A stretch of DNA of 64,000 nucleotides from Sinorhizobium garamanticum (GCF_029892065.1 NZ_CP120374.1:558001-622000), one strand, 5' to 3'. Shown: positions 52,737 to 62,143, counted from the first letter of the stretch. The notes: generated by a model from the letters alone, not told the origin. Numbers and translations: made by a program.

Positions 52737-53888
52737 TCACCCCACTACGCGCAAGGTCGAAGCTAGCTTGCCATCCCTTCGGAAGCGATTGACGGCTTCC
52801 TCGGAGAGGACCACGCCGAGCCCTGGACCCGTTGGCAATCGCAGCTCAAAGTTCTCGAAGCGCAGCGGCTCCTCCAAAAGCTCCTCCGTCAGAAGCAGCG
52901 GTCCGAAGAACTCGGTGCCCCATTCCAGTTCCTTGACCGTCGCCATCAACTGAGAGGCGGCGATCGTACCGATCGGCCCTTCCAGCATGGTGCCGCCATA
53001 AATGCTGACCCCAGCGGCCTCCGCGATCGCGATCACCCGGCCGGCGGCAAACACCCCCCCGGCCTGCTCGATCTTGATCGAGAACACGTCGGCAGCCCGC
53101 GCCGTCGCCGCCTCGAGCGCGCTTTCAGGTCCAACCAGAACCTCGTCGGCCATGATGGCGATCGGGGAAGCCCGCCGAAGACGGGCAAGCGATGTGATCC
53201 CTTGCACCGGTTGTTCGACCAGCACGCAGCCAACGTCAGCCAGAGCCTGGATGGCATTGCGCGCCTCCCGCTCCCGCCACGCCATGTTCACGTCGACCCG
53301 GATGGAGACCATGTCCGGCAGCGCATTGCGGATCGCGCCCACATGGCGGATATCCTCCTCGATCGATTTCACGCCGATCTTCAGCTTGAAGTCCTTGTGG
53401 CGCCGCCGGTCGAGCATGGCTTGCGCCTCGTCGATGTCCTTGGCCGTGTCTCCGGAGGCAAGCGTCCAAGCGATCGGCAGGCTGTCGCGGCGCCGGCCAC
53501 CGAGCAGTTCCGACATGGGCAGACCGAGGCGGCGCGCATGACAATCGAGCAGGGCCGCCTCGACTGCGCATTTGGCAAAGTGATTTCCCTTGACCGCTTT
53601 GACGACGAGGTCCATGGCCGCCTGGATGCGCGTCGCGTCACGGCCGATCAGCAGCGGCGCGATATACGCGTCGATCGTCAGTTTCATGCCTTCCGGACTT
53701 TCCGCCCCGTAGGCGAGACCGCCGATCGTCGTCCCCTCTCCGAGCCCCTCGAAGCCGTCGGAGCAACGGACGCGGACGATGGTCATGCTTTGCCGGTTCA
53801 TGGTCACCATCGACAGCCGATGTGGTCGGATGGTGGGCAGATCGAGTATAATTGTTTCGATCGCGCTGATGCGGATTCCCGTAGACAC
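52737..53888 (-). CDS. catB: Muconate cycloisomerase
   Basis: This 383-residue enolase-superfamily enzyme turns cis,cis-muconate into muconolactone. The catalytic Lys pair is in DFKLKIGVKS, and metal ligands are in RVDVNMAWRE, VLVEQPV and ADEVLVGP. The N-terminal capping domain is IETIILDLPTIRPHRLSMVT. GTG at 53888 is the start, with GAGG upstream. It is the first gene of the operon and faces the LysR regulator across 95 bases. Confidence 0.94.
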   Translation of the reverse strand: MSTGIRISAIETIILDLPTIRPHRLSMVTMNRQSMTIVRVRCSDGFEGLGEGTTIGGLAYGAESPEGMKLTIDAYIAPLLIGRDATRIQAAMDLVVKAVKGNHFAKCAVEAALLDCHARRLGLPMSELLGGRRRDSLPIAWTLASGDTAKDIDEAQAMLDRRRHKDFKLKIGVKSIEEDIRHVGAIRNALPDMVSIRVDVNMAWREREARNAIQALADVGCVLVEQPVQGITSLARLRRASPIAIMADEVLVGPESALEAATARAADVFSIKIEQAGGVFAAGRVIAIAEAAGVSIYGGTMLEGPIGTIAASQLMATVKELEWGTEFFGPLLLTEELLEEPLRFENFELRLPTGPGLGVVLSEEAVNRFRRDGKLASTLRVVG

Positions 53889-53964
53889 CAGGCTTTCCTC
53901 CCTTGATTACGGGGAAATTAGCGTCCACTTTAAATTCAGTCCAAAACTATAAAAGTTGGATTTG

Positions 53965-53979
53965 ATACCTGAAAGGTAT
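53965..53979. promoter_or_regulatory. LysR-type operator between catB and the regulator gene
   Basis: ATACC-TGAAA-GGTAT is a perfect 5-bp inverted repeat containing the T-N11-A core (T 53966, A 53978), only five bases before the regulator ATG. This is where CatR/BenM-type proteins usually bind, both to repress themselves and to activate the divergent cat genes with muconate as inducer. Confidence 0.7.
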
Positions 53980-53983
53980 AATC

Positions 53984-54916
53984 ATGGAGCTGAGGCAGCT
54001 GCGCTATTTTCTCGCCGTCGCGCGCGAGCGGAACTTCTCGCGTGCTGCGGAAATCCTGCACATCGCCCAGCCGCCCCTCAGCCGGCAGATCCAGCAATTG
54101 GAGGATGAGCTCGGCGTTCTGCTTATCGACCGGTCGAACCGTCCTCTCGATTTGACGGAGGCTGGCCGCTTCTTCTACGAGCAGGCCGGACAGATCATTG
54201 CCCGCACCGAGCACATGCGCGAGCAGGCGCGCAAGATCGGCTTGTCGAAACGGGAGCGTTACGTCATCGGCTGCGTCGGCTCGACGCTTTATGGCGGCAT
54301 CCCGGACCTCGTCCGCCGAATGCGCGAGCGCTGGCCGGATCTCGACATCGAGATCCGGGAAATGATGTCGACCGAGCAGGTCACCGCTCTCAAGGAGAGG
54401 CGGATCGATGTCGGCTTCGGCAGGGTCCGCTTCAACGACAGGGAGGTCGAGAGGCTGACGCTTCGGGAGGAACGACTGGTGGTCGCCTTTCCAAAGGGGC
54501 ATCCGAAATCGCTCTGCATCGAACCGATCGCCCTTGCCGAACTGGAGGGAGAACCGTTGATCGTCTATCCGTCGGCGCCGCGGCCGAGCTTTGCCGACGA
54601 GGTCCTCAACATGTTGACCGAGCAAGGCATTTCTCCTGGCAGCGTGGAGGAGGTTCGCGAAATTCAGACGGCATTGGGTATCGTGGCGGCCGGGATGAGC
54701 TTGTGCGTCGTTCCCGCGGCGTCGCAGCGGCAAAGACCCGACGACGTGTGTTACCGCATCATAAAAGACGAGAGCGCCACGTCGCCGATCATCATGAGTT
54801 TCAGACGCGACGATGCGAAGGGAAGGGTCGATGAGATCAAGCAGCTCATTCGCGAGATGTACGCCGACAACCCGCCGTGGCTGCAGCTATCCAACGTGCA
54901 ACTCGATCGGGCCTGA
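53984..54916 (+). CDS. catR: LysR-type regulator of the ben/cat operon
   Basis: The 310-residue protein has the LysR helix-turn-helix (LRQLRYFLAVARERNFSRAA, then LHIAQPPLSRQIQQLEDELG). Its effector domain includes VGCGSTLY-type sequence, here IGCVGSTLYGGIPDLV, and CVVPAASQRQRP. It closely follows the BenM/CatR layout. Divergent orientation and a T-N11-A palindrome in the gap support control of catB and downstream genes, with muconate the likely inducer. Confidence 0.92.
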   Translation: MELRQLRYFLAVARERNFSRAAEILHIAQPPLSRQIQQLEDELGVLLIDRSNRPLDLTEAGRFFYEQAGQIIARTEHMREQARKIGLSKRERYVIGCVGSTLYGGIPDLVRRMRERWPDLDIEIREMMSTEQVTALKERRIDVGFGRVRFNDREVERLTLREERLVVAFPKGHPKSLCIEPIALAELEGEPLIVYPSAPRPSFADEVLNMLTEQGISPGSVEEVREIQTALGIVAAGMSLCVVPAASQRQRPDDVCYRIIKDESATSPIIMSFRRDDAKGRVDEIKQLIREMYADNPPWLQLSNVQLDRA

Positions 54917-55102
54917 GATTGCCTCGCATTCGCCCTGGAGCGGCCATTCGAGATGGCACTTTACCTTGTTCGCGCGAAACATGACCCTTCCCCGGGGGTC
55001 CGCTTCCGGCCATGATTTTTCGATGGCCGCCGTGAACGGAATCGAACTGCGGTCCTGTAGCTGGGATTGCCTGCGGATTTTCACACGAACCGAATGGCCC
55101 CA

Positions 55103-56221
55103 TCACCTCGGCGGAACTGCAGGCCTCTCCTCGACATCGTACTTGCCAGGGTTCCGCTCCAACTTGCGGATGCCCTCGCTAAGCGCCGATCGGATCCGCT
55201 GACGAAGTCCCTCCTCGATCTGGTCCATGCTCTTGCGGATCGCTTCTTTCCAGGCCGGGCCGCGGTCGTAGGCTTCCATAAAGGCATCGGCCAGGTCTTC
55301 CGTCTGTCGCTGTTCGATCATGGCTTCCATCACAGTGGCAGCCTGCGCCCGGTCCTTTCGGCTTTTCGCTGTGCCGTCGTCGTCCATTCGACGACGGCTG
55401 GCGACGATGAGTTTGTGAATGGCGTATCGTTCCGGAGCGGGAACATTCACGAGCACGCCGGGACCGTGCAGCAGAACGGCACGAATCGGTTGATAAATCA
55501 GGAAGTCGAGAAATCGAAGCGGTTGCGCCGCAGCTCCGCCGAGTGCGGGCATGGGCGTCGGACGCCCACCATAGTCCTCGGAACCACGGTTCGGAGTGAG
55601 GAATTCGACCTTATAGCCGGAGCGGGACGCATACTGCGTTGTGAAGCGACCATCAGCCTGATGCGGAATCTCCCTGAATGTGGGATCGACCTTCCTCAGG
55701 GTCTCAAGCACGGACGGTATCTGGTCGTCGACAGCAACGGAGATCGAATGGAACTGGGCAAAATCCGCATCAGCCGTGATCATCGCGGTCCCCGGCAGGC
55801 GAACCCCCAATACGGCTGGATAGCACTGGTAGGCGACGGTGCCGATCAGGACGCCGCGCAGCCGGAAGAAGCCTGCCTCGGCGAGCGCCTGCACGATGTC
55901 GCCGGTCTGTCTTTCCGGGCGCGGCAGATACGCCTCGCGCACGAGCGTCGAGACCAATTTCCGGCGTTCGCGGATGTCGGCCTTCAGATCCTTGAAGGTC
56001 TCGACACGTTTTGTGATCTCGGGATCGTCGACAGGGCCGACATAGGTTCGTTTCTTGCCACCCTGCCCGTCCGGGAGATCGAAGTACCAATATCTGCGCC
56101 CCTTTACCTCAGCGGCGATAAAGCGGCCGTCGACGTTAAACTCGCTTGCAAATGAGCCATCGAGCGACCTTTGGGCGAGCTCGCTGTAAAGCGTCTGGTA
56201 GGTATGTGGGATCTGCTGCAT
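55103..56221 (-). CDS. GSU2403-family nucleotidyltransferase-fold protein
   Basis: The 372-residue protein has an N-terminal module (YSELAQRSLDGSFASEFNVD, then GRRYWYFDLPDGQGGKKRTY). A central nucleotidyltransferase-like fold follows: FRLRGVLIGTVAYQCYPAVL, then ITADADFAQFHSISVAVDD with an Asp/Asp pair, and LDFLIYQPIRAVLLHGPGVL plus a late Lys-containing RYAIHKLIVASRRR. This order matches the GSU2403 family, distantly related to AbiEii-type toxin nucleotidyltransferases. No antitoxin gene is adjacent. ATG 56221 begins MQQIPHTYQTLYSEL, four bases beyond the first of two inverted repeats; longer starts would run through the repeat. Confidence 0.8.
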   Translation of the reverse strand: MQQIPHTYQTLYSELAQRSLDGSFASEFNVDGRFIAAEVKGRRYWYFDLPDGQGGKKRTYVGPVDDPEITKRVETFKDLKADIRERRKLVSTLVREAYLPRPERQTGDIVQALAEAGFFRLRGVLIGTVAYQCYPAVLGVRLPGTAMITADADFAQFHSISVAVDDQIPSVLETLRKVDPTFREIPHQADGRFTTQYASRSGYKVEFLTPNRGSEDYGGRPTPMPALGGAAAQPLRFLDFLIYQPIRAVLLHGPGVLVNVPAPERYAIHKLIVASRRRMDDDGTAKSRKDRAQAATVMEAMIEQRQTEDLADAFMEAYDRGPAWKEAIRKSMDQIEEGLRQRIRSALSEGIRKLERNPGKYDVEERPAVPPR

Positions 56222-56225
56222 GTTT

Positions 56226-56257
56226 GTTATTACCATATTTGCGATAACGGTAACAAC
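56226..56257. repeat. Inverted repeat, copy 1, overlapping the nucleotidyltransferase start region
   Basis: GTTATTACC, fourteen bases, GGTAACAAC: nine-base arms with one mismatch. The copy at 56287-56318 has the same arms and part of the same spacer (ATAWTTGCG). It ends five bases from the ATG, so a bound protein would block transcription or translation start. Confidence 0.75.
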
Positions 56258-56286
56258 ACGCCTTCGAACGAATGTCACCCGAAGAA

Positions 56287-56318
56287 GTTGTTACCATAAT
56301 TGCGCCGACGGTAATAAC
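56287..56318. repeat. Inverted repeat, copy 2
   Basis: GTTGTTACC, fourteen bases, GGTAATAAC. Same orientation as copy 1, 61 bases away. Arms of the two copies are interchangeable by base pairing, so the set looks like a tandem operator. Confidence 0.75.
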
Positions 56319-56874
56319 ACAGACCTCGCGAGCGTACTTGTAACCGTCTGCAGGCAGCAGACCCGAACCTGAGCCGCGTCGCCGTCCGTGGTTTCCGTTG
56401 ATACGTTATGCGACCATAGGATCACAGAACGTGAACATCTGGCGAGCGACCGTGGCCTATGCGCAATCATGCGCCGACATTTTCGCGGCGGCGCCCGGAT
56501 TCTCGAATTCTCATCCTTAAATGCCAAATCTAACTGAAACAGCCGCATGCCAGTCAGGCGAGAAAAGTCGATGCCCTGAAGCAGGGCTCGCCTGAGTTCG
56601 TTTGGTGTGCAGTCTTGGCATGCGCTTCCGCGGAATCTTTTGGAACCGTGATCCAAGCAAACTCGACATTTGGGCTGAAGATGCTGTCGATTCGGGTCTC
56701 GTCGCCGTCGAGCGGTTTTCACGCGTTCTGCGCGGCGACGTTGGTGCCGTCTGCAACGCCATCGAACTGCTGCCGTGGAACAACGGTCAATGCCGAAGTA
56801 CGACGATCGCGATTGGCGCCGGTCGATCGGTGCCTATCCGCAGGAGACTTGTCGGCCGGTGCAGCAGTACGGTG
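56319..56874. other. Region without a supported gene
   Basis: About 556 bases between the inverted repeats and the sugar ABC ATPase gene. Fragments on the minus strand (around 56500-56780) look vaguely protein-like but are broken by stops and match nothing I recognise. Confidence 0.35.
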
Positions 56875-57921
56875 TCACAGACGCTGACCGCCATCGGCCG
56901 CGAAGAGGTGAATATTGGCAAGGTCAGGGCGAACACGGATTGTAGCCTCCGGCGGAAGCGACACGCGCTCGCGGAACACGCCGGTGACCTGGCTTTCACC
57001 GAGCTTCATTGTCACTTGGGTTTCAGAGCCCATCGGCTCCACGAGGACGATCTCGGCGGGTACCCCATTGTCATCAAGGGTGAAATGTTCCGGCCGGATG
57101 CCGTAAACTGCTTTACGACCTTTCAGCTCATGCGCCGGCAGCGGCAGCAGGATGCCTGGCGCAGCAAAACCATCCGAGGTGATCGTGCCAGTCAGGAAAT
57201 TCATCGCAGGCGAGCCGATGAATCCTGCCACGAACTGGTTGGCGGGCCGGTCATAGAGATCGAGCGGCGCACCGATCTGTTCGACGCGGCCACCGTTCAG
57301 CACAACGATCTTGTCCGCCATGGTCATAGCCTCCACCTGATCATGGGTGACATAGATGGTCGTGGTCTTCAGCTTCTGGTGCAGGCTCTTGATCTCGCCG
57401 CGCATGACGACGCGCAGCTTAGCATCGAGGTTGGAGAGCGGCTCATCGAACAGGAAAACCTGAGGATTGCGAACGATCGCGCGGCCCATGGCGACGCGCT
57501 GCCGCTGGCCGCCGGAAAGCTGGCGCGGATAGCGGTCGAGCAGATCGGACAGGCCGAGGATAGCCGCCGCCCATTTGACCCGCTCGGCGATCTCCGCCTT
57601 GCTGGTGCCACGGTGCTCCAGCGAAAAGGCCATGTTGATCGCGACCGTCATATGCGGATAGAGCGCATAGTTCTGGAAGACCATGGCAATGTCACGGTCC
57701 TTGGGGTCGAGGTCGTTGACCACGCGCCCGCCGATGCGGATCTCGCCGCCGGTGATCGTCTCAAGCCCTGCGATCATGCGCAAAAGCGTGGATTTGCCGC
57801 AGCCGGACGGACCGACCAGTACGACGAACTCGCCGTCGCTTATGCCGAGGTCGACACCGTGGATGATGTCGACGGCACCATAACTCTTGCGGACACGGGA
57901 AAGGGTAACTTCAGCCATCAA
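56875..57921 (-). CDS. Sugar ABC transporter ATPase, UgpC/MalK type
   Basis: The 348-residue ATPase has Walker [19 protein letters not shown], signature [20 protein letters not shown], Walker [17 protein letters not shown] and switch His in [15 protein letters not shown]. The C-terminal OB-type regulatory domain contains [12 protein letters not shown]. It energises the permease pair encoded upstream. The second permease is broken by an IS element, so the transporter may be non-functional as assembled. Confidence 0.93.
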   Translation of the reverse strand: MMAEVTLSRVRKSYGAVDIIHGVDLGISDGEFVVLVGPSGCGKSTLLRMIAGLETITGGEIRIGGRVVNDLDPKDRDIAMVFQNYALYPHMTVAINMAFSLEHRGTSKAEIAERVKWAAAILGLSDLLDRYPRQLSGGQRQRVAMGRAIVRNPQVFLFDEPLSNLDAKLRVVMRGEIKSLHQKLKTTTIYVTHDQVEAMTMADKIVVLNGGRVEQIGAPLDLYDRPANQFVAGFIGSPAMNFLTGTITSDGFAAPGILLPLPAHELKGRKAVYGIRPEHFTLDDNGVPAEIVLVEPMGSETQVTMKLGESQVTGVFRERVSLPPEATIRVRPDLANIHLFAADGGQRL

Positions 57922-57937
57922 TCAGCTTTCCGGTTCT

Positions 57938-58120
57938 TCAGCCCTTGAGGCCGGTGTGCGCGAGCCCCTCGACGAATTGCTTCTGCGCGATGACGAAGAC
58001 GATGAGAACGGGAAGCGCCGTCAGGGTCGCGGCGGCGAGCTGGATGTTCCACATCGGACCGCCATAGGCATCGGTATATTGGGTCAGCGCCTGCGGCAAC
58101 GTGAACCTTTCCGCGCTCGA
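57938..58120 (-). pseudogene. 3' part of an IS-split MalG-type permease gene
   Basis: Read from the insertion point, the last 60 codons give SSAERFTLPQALTQYTDAYG and the final helix AATLTALPVLIVFVIAQKQF, ending VEGLAHTGLKG. Without the element the reading frame joins EPIVFL-SSAERF exactly with the part at 59238-59897. An ATG arises inside the IS end, but the peptide would lack all but one helix. Confidence 0.9.
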
Positions 58121-58123
58121 CAG

Positions 58124-59237
58124 GAGGTACATTCTATTTCCAAGTGCGACATGCCAATAAAAACAAAGGCTTCGCCCTGGAGATTTTTGGATGTCGCAGT
58201 GCTATTTGCAGCTCACCCTTCCCGATCGCCGACGCGTGCATCAGCTTCTCGAACGCAAGGTGCCGATTGCTGAGATCGCCCGCCAACTCGGTCGGCATCG
58301 ATCGACGATCTATCGTGAACTGAAGCGCAATACCTTTCATGATGCCGAGTTTCCGGAATACAGCGGCTATTACAGCGGTATCGCCAACGACATCTCGAAG
58401 GAGCGTCGGCGACGGCTGCGCAAGCTCAGCCGCCACGCGCAATTACGCGAACTGGTCATCGAGCAGCTGAAGGCACTTTGGTCGCCGGAGCAGATCGCCG
58501 GCCGTCTGCTTGCCGATGGTGTGAGCGCCGTCCGCGTCTGCACCGAGACGATCTATCGCTTCATCTATAGCAAGGAAGATTATGCGCTGGAGCTCTATCA
58601 GCATCTGCCGGAAGGCCGTCGTAAGCGCCGCCCACGCCGCTCCCGCAAACCCCGTGACGGCTCGATCCCGTTGGACTGCAGGATCAGCCAACGCCCTGAT
58701 TTCATTGCCGATCGCTCTCAGTTCGGCCACTGGGAGGGTGATCTCCTGATCTTCCGGCGCGACCTTGGTGAAGCCAATGTCACCTCGCTGGTCGAGCGCA
58801 AGAGCCGCTACACGGTGATGATCAAGAATGGCAGCCGTCACTCTCGTCCGCTCATCGACAAGATCATCGATGCCTTCTCACCGCTACCCGCCTTTGCCCG
58901 GCAGAGCTTCACCTTCGACCGTGGTACCGAGTTTCGCGGTTTCAAGGCTTTGGAAGATGGACTCGGCGCCAGGAGCTGGTTTTGCGATCCGAATTCACCG
59001 TGGCAGAAAGGCGCGGTCGAGAACACCAACAAGCGCATCCGTCGCTTTGTGCCGAGCGATACGGACCTGTCCGCCGTCAGCCAGCCGCAACTGGTCGCCC
59101 TCGCCCACCATCTCAATTCACTGCCCAGGAAGTGCCTTGGTTACCGCACGCCCGCCGAGGTCTTCATGGCCCATTTGCGCGATTGCGGGTAATCCCCTAC
59201 CCTCCACTCGTCATTGTTGCACTTGGATTAGATTCTC
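58124..59237 (+). mobile_element. IS30-family insertion sequence (1114 bp) inside a permease gene
   Basis: The element holds one full transposase gene. Its ends, read inward, both begin GAG and share the block TCCAAGTGCRACA (about 58138-58150 and the complement of 59215-59227). It is flanked by CAG at 58121-58123 and 59238-59240, a 3-bp target duplication as usual for IS30. Deleting the element and one CAG restores the host permease frame exactly, which fixes both ends. The intact transposase and perfect duplication suggest a recent insertion. Confidence 0.9.
58191..59192 (+). CDS. IS30-family transposase
   Basis: The 333-residue transposase has an N-terminal helix-turn-helix (LPIAEIARQLGRH-type region: VPIAEIARQLGRHRSTIYRE) and a DDE catalytic core. 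HWEGDLLIFRR holds the first Asp, FTFDRGTEFRGF the second, and WQKGAVENTNKRIRRFVP the Glu. It cuts and rejoins the IS ends. The gene is intact and runs opposite to the disrupted host gene. Confidence 0.95.
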   Translation: MSQCYLQLTLPDRRRVHQLLERKVPIAEIARQLGRHRSTIYRELKRNTFHDAEFPEYSGYYSGIANDISKERRRRLRKLSRHAQLRELVIEQLKALWSPEQIAGRLLADGVSAVRVCTETIYRFIYSKEDYALELYQHLPEGRRKRRPRRSRKPRDGSIPLDCRISQRPDFIADRSQFGHWEGDLLIFRRDLGEANVTSLVERKSRYTVMIKNGSRHSRPLIDKIIDAFSPLPAFARQSFTFDRGTEFRGFKALEDGLGARSWFCDPNSPWQKGAVENTNKRIRRFVPSDTDLSAVSQPQLVALAHHLNSLPRKCLGYRTPAEVFMAHLRDCG

Positions 59238-59897
59238 CAGGAACACGATCGGTTCGAGGAACAGGTTCCAGGAATGCAGGAAGGTGAAGATCGCAACCGA
59301 TGCCAGCGCCGGCTTGGCGAGCGGCAAAGCGATCTTGCGAAAGATCTTCAAACGCCCGAGGCCGTCGACACGTGCCGCCTCTTCCAGCTCCGTGGGTAAC
59401 GTTACGAAGAATTGCCGCATCACGAAGGTGGCGAAGACACTCGGTGCACCGAAGATCGGCACCAGGATCAGCGGCCAATGAGTATTCACCATGCCAGCCT
59501 TCAGGAACATCTGGAAGAGCGGCACGATTGTCACTTCCGAGGGGATCAAGAGGCCGAGCAGCACGATCATGAAAATTGTGTTGGCGAAAGGAAAACGAAT
59601 GCGGGCAAAGGCATATCCGGCCATAGAGGAGACGACCATCGTACCGATCGTCACCACCGCGGCGATATAGGCCGAGTTCCAGTATTGCTGCACGAAGGGC
59701 TGCAGCTCGAAGACCTTTTGATAAGTCGTCCAGTCGTAATTCTGCGGCACCAGTTGCGGCGGAAAGGCGAAGATATCGCTGATCGGCTTTACCGAGGACG
59801 TCACCATCCACCAGGTCGGGAAGACGAAAGGGATGAGCAGCACGCACATCAGCCCGTAGAGAGCCACCTTCATGCGCGGAGAAACCTCAGTTTTCAT
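59238..59897 (-). pseudogene. 5' part of an IS-split MalG-type permease gene
   Basis: These 220 codons encode the first five helices of a binding-protein-dependent sugar permease, including the coupling motif ELEEAARVDGLGRLKIFRKI and ending LFLEPIVFL at the insertion. Reading on into the IS end adds nine unrelated residues and a stop. ATG 59897 overlaps the upstream permease stop. With the 3' part at 57938-58120 the intact gene would have 280 residues, normal for MalG-type proteins. Confidence 0.92.
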
Positions 59898-60819
59898 AGA
59901 AGACAATCCTCTTGCGCATCTGCCACTGGGCAAAGGTGAGCACGGCGACGATCAGGAAGAGCAGGATCGACAGCGTTGAACCGTAGCCGAAGAAATGGAA
60001 CTGGAAGGCCTGCTGGTAGAGGTAATAGACCAGAACCGTCGTCGAAAGCCCTGGCCCGCCCTGGGTCAGCACCGCGATCTGCGCGAAGACCTGAAGCGAC
60101 CCGACGATGGTGATGATCGAGGTCAAGAGGATGGTCGGGCTGATCAGCGGCAGGGTGATGCGGCGGAACTGCTTAAAGCGCGGCGCGCCGTCGATCCGCG
60201 CAGCCTCGTAGAGCTCGTTCGGCACGCCCTGCAGGGCCGCTAGGAACAGGATCATATTGAGGCCGACATTCTTGAAGACCTGCACGACGATGACGGAGAT
60301 CATCGCGGTCGTTTCCTCGCGAAGCCAGTTCGGCCCCTCGATGCCGAAGACCTGTAGCACGCCGTTGATGCCGCCATTCTTCTGAAGCAGGAAACCCCAG
60401 ACGATCGTCCAGGCGACCAGCGAGACGACGACCGGCGAGAAGAACAGCGTGCGGAAGATGGCGATGCCCGCGAGCTTCTGGTTGAGAAGAACCGCAAGCA
60501 GAAGCGCCAGGGAGAGGTTGAAGACGACGAGCCCGGCGGAAAAGATCGCCGTCGCGCCCAGGACTTCGAGGAGGTTCGTATCCTCAATCAGCATCCGGTA
60601 GTTCTGCGCACCCGTATAGGTGAAGGTATTGGCAAGCACGTCCCACTCGTGCAGCGAATACCAGAAGACGAGCCCGAGCGGGATCAGCACGAAAACGACG
60701 ACGCCGATCAGCTGCGGGGCGATGAAGAGGAAACCAGCGAGGCTGTCGCGCCGCGCAACCGTCCAGAACGGCGATGAGGAGCGGCCCTCCGGAATTGCGT
60801 GCTCCTGCGCGACAGCCAT
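59887..60819 (-). CDS. Sugar ABC transporter permease, MalF/UgpA type
   Basis: The 310-residue protein has six helices and the coupling loop LYEAARIDGAPRFKQFRRIT. The N-terminal SLAGFLFIAPQLIGVVVFVL is typical of the family. It normally pairs with the MalG-type permease encoded next, which is disrupted here. The start lies 12 bases after the binding-protein gene. Confidence 0.93.
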   Translation of the reverse strand: MAVAQEHAIPEGRSSSPFWTVARRDSLAGFLFIAPQLIGVVVFVLIPLGLVFWYSLHEWDVLANTFTYTGAQNYRMLIEDTNLLEVLGATAIFSAGLVVFNLSLALLLAVLLNQKLAGIAIFRTLFFSPVVVSLVAWTIVWGFLLQKNGGINGVLQVFGIEGPNWLREETTAMISVIVVQVFKNVGLNMILFLAALQGVPNELYEAARIDGAPRFKQFRRITLPLISPTILLTSIITIVGSLQVFAQIAVLTQGGPGLSTTVLVYYLYQQAFQFHFFGYGSTLSILLFLIVAVLTFAQWQMRKRIVFYEN

Positions 60820-60831
60820 CTTTATGCTCCC

Positions 60832-62115
60832 TTAGCGCTTCAACAGCGGGCCGATCTGGCCGCAGATCTTCTGGAGCGTGCCCGGGATATCCGCATCCGG
60901 ACGCCAGACGGCATCGAGGCCGGAACGGACGGCCTGCTGGATCTGCGCAAAGCCGGTGTGTCCGGGGATGACCTTGCCCGTCGTAATTCCGGAGATGACG
61001 ACTTTGTCGAGCTGCTCCTGACTCAGAAGCGGGTTGGTCTTCTTCAGCACTTCGGCATTCAGCAGCGACTTGCGAGCCGACGGGAAGAACTGGCTGAGCT
61101 TGATCGAGTTTTGCGGGTTCGTCATGTAGGCGACGAATTCGGCAGCCGTTTTGGCGTTCTTACCCGCCTGCATGACGCCGATACCAGCCTGGCCGATCAG
61201 CGCATAGTCACCGGCCGGACCCTTCGGCAGCGGCACGAGATCCCAGGCGAAAGGCTTGTCCTTCGGCAGCAGTGAGGCGCGGCTGATCTGTGTGATCGTC
61301 ATCGCCGCATTGCCGGCGAAGAAATCGACGTTTTCGCCGGGGCCCGGGATCGCCTTTTTCTTGAAGATCGCGTCGTGAATGAAAGTCAGCGCGTCGACCA
61401 TTGGCTTTTCGGTCATCGAGCAGGTCTTGCCGTCCGCGCTCCAGGGAGAGGCGCCCCAGCCATTCCAGATGGAGGCGAGATTCTGCCACATCTGATAATT
61501 GAAATCGCGGACGATCAGGCCGCCCTTCCCCGCCACCTTGTCCCCGCGGCCGACGGCGGAAGCTGTGGCGATCGCGTTGTCCCACGTCCAATGGCCAGCG
61601 GCGATGAGTTCGGCCGGGGTCTTGGCGCCGGCTGCCTTGATCACGTCGTTGTTGACGAACATCGCAAATGGCGAGGTGGAGAACGGATAGGCATAGAGCT
61701 TGCCGTCCTTCGACCAGCGCTCGGCGGCCGTCGCACTCAGCTCGTCCAGATTATAATCCTTCGCGGCCTTCAGCGTGTCGGTCAGCGGATAGAGCGCGCC
61801 GGAATTGACGAAGTCATAGGCTGCCGTCTCGAAAATCCAGGCCATGTCCGGGGCATTGCCGCCGGCGATCTGGGTCGTCAGGGCCGTCGTATAGGTATCG
61901 AACGGTAGCGATTCGTAGGTCACCGTGACATCCGGATGGTCCTTCTTGAAGCCCGCGGCAATCTCGTTGAAGAGCTTCAGATGCGCCTCGTTGGCGCTCC
62001 AGATCGTCATGCGCAGGTTGACCGCGTCCTGCGCATTGGCAAAACCGCTCCAGGCTAGCGGCGCGGCGATCGCCCATGCCGCGACCGCCGATTTCAACGA
62101 CTTGTGATAGTTCAT
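60832..62115 (-). CDS. Sugar ABC transporter substrate-binding protein (family 1)
   Basis: The 427-residue lipid-free periplasmic protein has a signal peptide ending WSGFANAQDA. It shows the MalE/UgpB fold with YESLPFDTYTTALTTQIAGG and NAPDMAWIFETAAYDFVNSG. It delivers a sugar or polyol to the permeases. ATG 62115 has AGGAGG upstream; a longer open frame begins at 62262 but lies in non-protein sequence. Substrate not determinable; the neighbouring FAD enzyme may act on it. Confidence 0.93.
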   Translation of the reverse strand: MNYHKSLKSAVAAWAIAAPLAWSGFANAQDAVNLRMTIWSANEAHLKLFNEIAAGFKKDHPDVTVTYESLPFDTYTTALTTQIAGGNAPDMAWIFETAAYDFVNSGALYPLTDTLKAAKDYNLDELSATAAERWSKDGKLYAYPFSTSPFAMFVNNDVIKAAGAKTPAELIAAGHWTWDNAIATASAVGRGDKVAGKGGLIVRDFNYQMWQNLASIWNGWGASPWSADGKTCSMTEKPMVDALTFIHDAIFKKKAIPGPGENVDFFAGNAAMTITQISRASLLPKDKPFAWDLVPLPKGPAGDYALIGQAGIGVMQAGKNAKTAAEFVAYMTNPQNSIKLSQFFPSARKSLLNAEVLKKTNPLLSQEQLDKVVISGITTGKVIPGHTGFAQIQQAVRSGLDAVWRPDADIPGTLQKICGQIGPLLKR

Positions 62116-62143
62116 TCCCGTTCCTCCTCCAAAGATTGGGTGA

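Noticed and set aside
55025..55060. A second T-loop-like GTTCGATTCCG on the minus strand
   Set aside because: No cloverleaf can be built around it.
56602..57948. A 448-codon plus-strand open frame opposite the sugar ABC ATPase gene
   Set aside because: Most of it mirrors the ATPase gene; the first 270 bases in the free region are not protein-like enough to call.
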